Shown piece after piece: positions 35,808 to 39,436 of a stretch of DNA of 39,436 nt. The stretch is from positions 1 through 39,436 of the IMG/VR virus record IMGVR_UViG_3300046522_000058; one strand, written 5' to 3'. A program made the translations under genes and the position numbers. The notes below the pieces were generated by a model, which worked only from the letters and a program-made list of their open reading frames with translations, was not told the origin of the DNA and searched no databases. The number at the start of each line of letters is the position of its first letter. The first letter of the stretch is position 1. Source of the DNA: a virus.

Positions 35808-37245
35808 TGGTGTTGTCTCCCTGTGCCGGGTCCTGTGTCATGAGCTGCGTGAAGGCGCCCATGGGATCGGCCATCAGTTCCTTCTCACGCATGTTGAGTA
35901 GGTCCACAACCTCAGTCGGCGTGAGCCCGTACCGCAGCGCGAGGAACTCGAACGGGAACCCAATCTGCTTGAGCTTCAGCAGCGAGTCAGTTAGCTGTGA
36001 CTGCGAGCGGGACTCAGCCTCTGCCCACATCACACGGCCACCGGCGATGGCCAGCGCCTTAGCGTCGTCACCCTGTGCGAGCGCGACCAGTCGGAACACC
36101 TCGCGGAGCGCCTGACCAAACCACAGCTGCTTTTCCTCGGTCCGCTTGACCAGGCCGGTTTCAGCGCCTAGCAGCGCATCCCCAGAGATGTTGGTCATCT
36201 TGCCAACTAGGTAATGCTGAGGCGTACGGGTCTGCGCTGCAATGTGGCTCACTGCGGTTTCGATGATGTCCGAGTATGCGCCCAGGTTGGCCGCTGACCA
36301 TTCCTCGGTTCGCACGTTGTCACCGGTGAAGAACTGCACCCGGTCTACGGCGAACTTCTCCATGTCCACGGGGCGTTCACCCACAATGGCGCCGGTCTCG
36401 TCTAGCACCGGAACAACGGGGCGTTCAGCGCCAAGGACAATGCGCGTCGGGAACGAGGCGTAATCACTGGTCGTGAAGAGCTGCGCCCACAGGAGGTTTA
36501 CGGCGTCCTGCATGGCAACCACGCCGGTAATGTCGCTGATCGGATCGCCCACCAGGGTAGGCCGGTTGGGAAGCTCGACCAGCGGTACAACGCCCAGCGG
36601 GTTGGGCTGCGGGTTGGGCTCGTCGCCCGTTTCCCGTAGGTCCCACTTCTTCAGCTCGTCGTCAACGTCCTGTACGCCGGTCGACTTCTGAGCTGCACCC
36701 ACACGGGCACGCTTGAACTTCCAGACCTCATCAGCGAGATAGAGCGTGGCGTAGTCGTCGGCGCCATCTTCCCAGCGCTTCAGACCTGCAAGACGCTTCC
36801 GGCGAGAGCCAGGCTCGTACGCCACAATGCACTGTGAGGCGTCCTCGAAGGTTACCTCTGGGGTCTCCGGGTCATCAGGGTTGCCCCAGACCAGCACGAA
36901 GGAACGTCCGCTGTTGATAGCACCCAGGAAGCCAAGCTGAGAGTCAGCGTCTAGGCCGTTCATCTGCCAGACACGCCAAGACTCACGGTCAGCCTCGGGC
37001 ATGCCAGCGGGCTGAATGCCATTGACTGTGAGCCGCTCTACGGGGGCGTCAGAGACCACCTGTACCCAGTTGTCAGCGAACCCCTGGTAGCGCTTCCCGT
37101 GGTACTTCTTGAACTCGTCAGAGGCGAACCGTAGCGGCTGCTTGCCCCGGTAGTACTGCTCGTTGCGGTCAATCTCGAATCGGCGGGATCGTAGCTCATC
37201 TTCGAGCAGTCCCACCAGGCGTAGGGCCTCAGCTTCAGTAGCCAT
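35764..37245 (-). CDS. Portal protein
   Basis: A 493-residue SPP1 gp6-like portal forming the dodecameric ring through which DNA enters. Typical segments are RNEQYYRGKQPLRFASDEF (about 25-43), KRYQGFADNWVQVVSDAPVE, VVPLVELPNRPTLVG, ISDITGVVAMQDAVNLLWAQ and SHIAAQTRTPQHYLVGKM. The C-terminal tail is Gln- and Asp-rich. The ATG at 37245 has GGAGGGGG five bases upstream. It follows the large terminase by 21 bases. Confidence 0.94.
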   Translation of the reverse strand: MATEAEALRLVGLLEDELRSRRFEIDRNEQYYRGKQPLRFASDEFKKYHGKRYQGFADNWVQVVSDAPVERLTVNGIQPAGMPEADRESWRVWQMNGLDADSQLGFLGAINSGRSFVLVWGNPDDPETPEVTFEDASQCIVAYEPGSRRKRLAGLKRWEDGADDYATLYLADEVWKFKRARVGAAQKSTGVQDVDDELKKWDLRETGDEPNPQPNPLGVVPLVELPNRPTLVGDPISDITGVVAMQDAVNLLWAQLFTTSDYASFPTRIVLGAERPVVPVLDETGAIVGERPVDMEKFAVDRVQFFTGDNVRTEEWSAANLGAYSDIIETAVSHIAAQTRTPQHYLVGKMTNISGDALLGAETGLVKRTEEKQLWFGQALREVFRLVALAQGDDAKALAIAGGRVMWAEAESRSQSQLTDSLLKLKQIGFPFEFLALRYGLTPTEVVDLLNMREKELMADPMGAFTQLMTQDPAQGDNTNGEQPQGAETPAGA

Positions 37246-37266
37246 GCTTGCCCCCTCCTGGTGGGC

Positions 37267-38865
37267 TCATGCTCCGTAGTAGTACGACTTGCGCTTAGGT
37301 GCAGCCATGCCAGCGGCTACGGCGTCCATCGCAGCTTCATGGGCCAGGATGGAAGTAACGGCAATATCGATCTTTTGGTCTTGCGCTGCCTTGGCCAGCA
37401 CGTAGCGGCCCTGGGGTCGAGCGGCTGCGCGGGCATTGCGAATGTGGCCGGACGTGATCGGGCATCCGTCGTGACTGAACGTGGTGTCAGCCTTACTGAT
37501 GTCCGTCTTCAGACGTTCCGCAGCAGCGTGCATCTGGACAACTCGGCGCGTGTACCAGCTAATGACGACTCGATCGCCGTACTTGTCAACCCAGGTATCT
37601 ACCTCTGACTCCCAGTAAGGCGGGTCAGCGTAGAGAAGCTTGACGTCATAGCGGGTCATGATCTCGTCGAGTGCCGCTGAGACTTCCAACCTGGGAACCT
37701 GTCCCCCGTAATCGGCGGGATTCCAAATGGTCGGCAGGCGGTTGGGCCCGAACGTCGGCGTGAACTGGAACCCGTCAAGGGTCTCAGCGCGAAAGCCGGT
37801 CCAGTCGTCAACGTCGGAACCATCGAACCCCAGGACAATGGGGGTCTTGGGCTCTACGCTGCGTGACCCGTTGGCGCGTGCCTCCCACAGATTGTGTTCA
37901 ACCCAGGCACCAGCACCAGCGACGATGCGGTTACCAAAGAAGCGTTCCGCCTGTGCAGGGTCCGTTTCGGCTAGCTCGCTGGCCTCAGCCTCGATCGCGT
38001 CTAGGTCGATGTGCGGACAGTCACAGTAAACGGCCTTGTGGATCTTCCGGCGTTCCTGCTTGTTCCTGTAGGACAGGTTCGGCGGAGCCTGCGGGAAGTA
38101 CCGGTAAACGTCCTCAGCGCTGCTCTCATGGGTGCGCTTGGCGGTCGACTCCTCGGAAGGGTCGTACGCGTTCGTCGTCTCCATGCTGCGCCCGGACATA
38201 CCGGCAAGACCACGGCGCATCGTCTCAGCAACCTTGATCATTTTGTTGGTCGCTGTGTACGTGCCGGTTTCGTCTTGAATGGCAAAGGTGATCGGGTTAC
38301 CAAGGCGCGATTGCGCGGAGCTTGTGACTACGTCTATTCGCCCCTCGTCGCCTACGCGTATGAACCCCTCACGCACGCTCATGATGGCGCCTAGTGACCC
38401 GTGCTTGACCATTGCCGTAAGCGGCCGGTAGACGTTCGCCACCTGGTCTTCAGAGGTCGCTAGAAGCTGAATCAGCGGAGTGGGCTGAGGGACTGCCATA
38501 GGCTCACCCGGGGCGTAGTCGTAAACGAATCCGCAGGGACAACCCCAGTCCTTGCACCGGTAGCGCTCGCCTGCGGCAGCAAAGCCGGAAAAGACCGTGG
38601 GGCCTGCGGCTTCCGCTAGGACGATGGACGCAGCGAACGGGCCTTTACCGCTCTTCTGGGACATGATGACCTGGGCACGCCGGTAGGTGAATGCCGTTGA
38701 CTTCTGGCCAACCGTGGCGTCTGCCCGGACCTGGTAGAAGTTGCTGGCCACCTTCAGTTGCCACGGGAGGAACTCGAAGAACTCACCTTGACGGAAGCCG
38801 TCCGGGATCACTGCGTGTGATTCGATCCACGCGAGAGTGACAACCAGGACCTTTCCGTCAGACAT
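37267..38865 (-). CDS. Terminase large subunit
   Basis: A 532-residue packaging motor. The ATPase domain has FLPWQLKVASNFYQVRADA and a Walker A-like SQKSGKGP (69-76). The region near QDETGTYTATNKM supplies acidic residues. The C-terminal nuclease has the RNase H-like start IVLGFDGSDVDDW and acidic residues at VKLLYADPPYWESEVD. Extra cysteines (CKDWGCPCGF, CDCPH) are often found in actinophage terminases. The start overlaps the small subunit stop by eight bases. Confidence 0.94.
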   Translation of the reverse strand: MSDGKVLVVTLAWIESHAVIPDGFRQGEFFEFLPWQLKVASNFYQVRADATVGQKSTAFTYRRAQVIMSQKSGKGPFAASIVLAEAAGPTVFSGFAAAGERYRCKDWGCPCGFVYDYAPGEPMAVPQPTPLIQLLATSEDQVANVYRPLTAMVKHGSLGAIMSVREGFIRVGDEGRIDVVTSSAQSRLGNPITFAIQDETGTYTATNKMIKVAETMRRGLAGMSGRSMETTNAYDPSEESTAKRTHESSAEDVYRYFPQAPPNLSYRNKQERRKIHKAVYCDCPHIDLDAIEAEASELAETDPAQAERFFGNRIVAGAGAWVEHNLWEARANGSRSVEPKTPIVLGFDGSDVDDWTGFRAETLDGFQFTPTFGPNRLPTIWNPADYGGQVPRLEVSAALDEIMTRYDVKLLYADPPYWESEVDTWVDKYGDRVVISWYTRRVVQMHAAAERLKTDISKADTTFSHDGCPITSGHIRNARAAARPQGRYVLAKAAQDQKIDIAVTSILAHEAAMDAVAAGMAAPKRKSYYYGA

Positions 38866-39325
38866 CCTGTACCGCCTTCAGTCGGGCAGTCAGGGAAGCT
38901 ACAGGGGAGACAGCGGATAGGGTCGTTGTCTCGTCGTCGTCCTGGTCGAGCTTGGCAATCGTCCACTTGTTACGCTGCATGCCGGACACGGAGAGGCCGA
39001 GCGACTCGGCGAACTGCTTGACCTGACCCCACACGATCGCTGAGCTACGCGGAGACTCGGCACGGACTAGGAGGCGGACATACGAGGCAACCTCGAATTC
39101 CTGGTGAAGCTGTTCCCACATGACTGCCTGCGGAGTCTCCCAGAGACGTTCCCACAGGGTCATTTCGCGGGGCGTGCACATGTCCAGCGGGAAGGCGGGA
39201 AGTGCACCATCACGGCCGTCAGCGGGAAGGGTCGTCCATCCCTGCGCGTCAGCCTTGGCCTTGTGGCTTCGGTCGGTCGACGTAGGGGCCGGACCGGATC
39301 GAGCGCGAGCGCCACCCTTGGCCAT
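38858..39325 (-). CDS. Terminase small subunit
   Basis: A 155-residue protein likely to recognise cos. I start at ATG 39325, seven bases after GGAGGTGA; the frame runs to 39385 but lacks an SD. A basic, disordered N-terminus (MAKGGARARSGPAPTSTDRS) is typical of actinophage small terminases. It is followed by PLDMCTPREMTLWERLWETP and a helical SLGLSVSGMQRNKW near the C-terminus. It is immediately followed by the large subunit. Confidence 0.85.
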   Translation of the reverse strand: MAKGGARARSGPAPTSTDRSHKAKADAQGWTTLPADGRDGALPAFPLDMCTPREMTLWERLWETPQAVMWEQLHQEFEVASYVRLLVRAESPRSSAIVWGQVKQFAESLGLSVSGMQRNKWTIAKLDQDDDETTTLSAVSPVASLTARLKAVQDV

Positions 39326-39436
39326 GATCACTTCACCTCCATTCACGATTTGCAGTGCAAACACCATGCGTGTGGTGCGAGTCACAATCGGGGTGTCTGA
39401 ACCGGGCGCACCTCTCGGAGCCCTCCCCCGCGTTCA
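39326..39436. other. Right genome end, presumed cos-proximal DNA
   Basis: The 110 bases upstream of the small terminase carry the palindrome TTTGCA-G-TGCAAA (about 39350-39362) and a GC-rich end. No clear promoter is visible. In the circular form this region joins the left end, placing HNH upstream of terminase across the junction. Confidence 0.4.

Noticed and set aside
1-39436. CRISPR array, insertion sequence or anti-phage defence island
   Set aside because: The dispersed repeats are palindromic single sites at gene junctions, not regular spacer arrays; no transposase or known defence gene is seen.

Overview
The window looks like one complete genome of a temperate, tailed (siphovirus-type) phage of a high-GC Gram-positive host, most likely Streptomyces or a close relative. 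The grounds are the GC-rich sequence with many GTG and TTG starts, a phiC31 gp3-like protein together with a large serine integrase, a cobalamin-dependent ribonucleotide reductase and ThyX. Every convincing gene lies on the minus strand, so the genome is one rightward programme written in reverse. The terminase small subunit begins about 110 bases inside the right end. An HNH endonuclease of the terminase-helper type sits at the left end and reads outward. Joined in a circle, HNH would read straight into terminase, so the window ends are probably the cos ends.

Layout in transcription order (high to low coordinates). (1) 39.3-33.3 kb: small and large terminase, portal, MuF-like protein, scaffold and major capsid protein. 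(2) 33.2-30.3 kb: a 50-residue protein missed by ORF callers, the head-tail connector set, tail terminator, tail tube, and tail assembly chaperones joined by a -1 frameshift at a GGGAAAC heptamer. (3) 30.2-22.9 kb: tape measure, one very large tail-tip protein, and a beta-helix tailspike-like protein. (4) 22.8-20.9 kb: endolysin, two small membrane proteins (holin candidates), and a dNMP kinase. (5) 20.8-19.5 kb: an isolated 421-residue gene with its own promoter and terminator. (6) 19.3-16.4 kb: RecB/Cas4-like exonuclease, gp3-like recombination directionality factor, and small genes. (7) 16.4-7.2 kb: two HNH genes, a primase-helicase, a family A DNA polymerase, a sigma-like factor, a class II ribonucleotide reductase and small genes. 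(8) 7.1-5.5 kb: ThyX, three tiny overlapping genes, thioredoxin and dCMP deaminase. (9) 5.5-2.8 kb: small unknown genes, several in single-gene units. (10) 2.7-0.08 kb: serine integrase with attP candidates, two tRNAs, a small membrane protein and HNH.

The enzymes form a coherent dTTP and dNTP supply line. The class II reductase makes dNTPs, with thioredoxin as a plausible reductant. dCMP deaminase makes dUMP, ThyX methylates it, and the dNMP kinase phosphorylates the product. These feed a phage primase-helicase and polymerase.

The most striking part is the non-coding DNA. A 20-bp palindrome, ACCTACGAA-CT-TTCGTAGGT, recurs in nine nearly complete copies from the left end to the structural operon. 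Single arms of the same palindrome lie inside or beside sigma70-like promoters. This suggests a genome-wide repressor-operator (stoperator-like) network, yet no repressor gene is recognisable. Two further repeat families are a 17-bp element in eight leaders and a 91-bp element duplicated 18 kb apart. One tRNA has a short variable arm but a Leu (UAG) anticodon. All functions are read from sequence patterns alone; no database search was possible.
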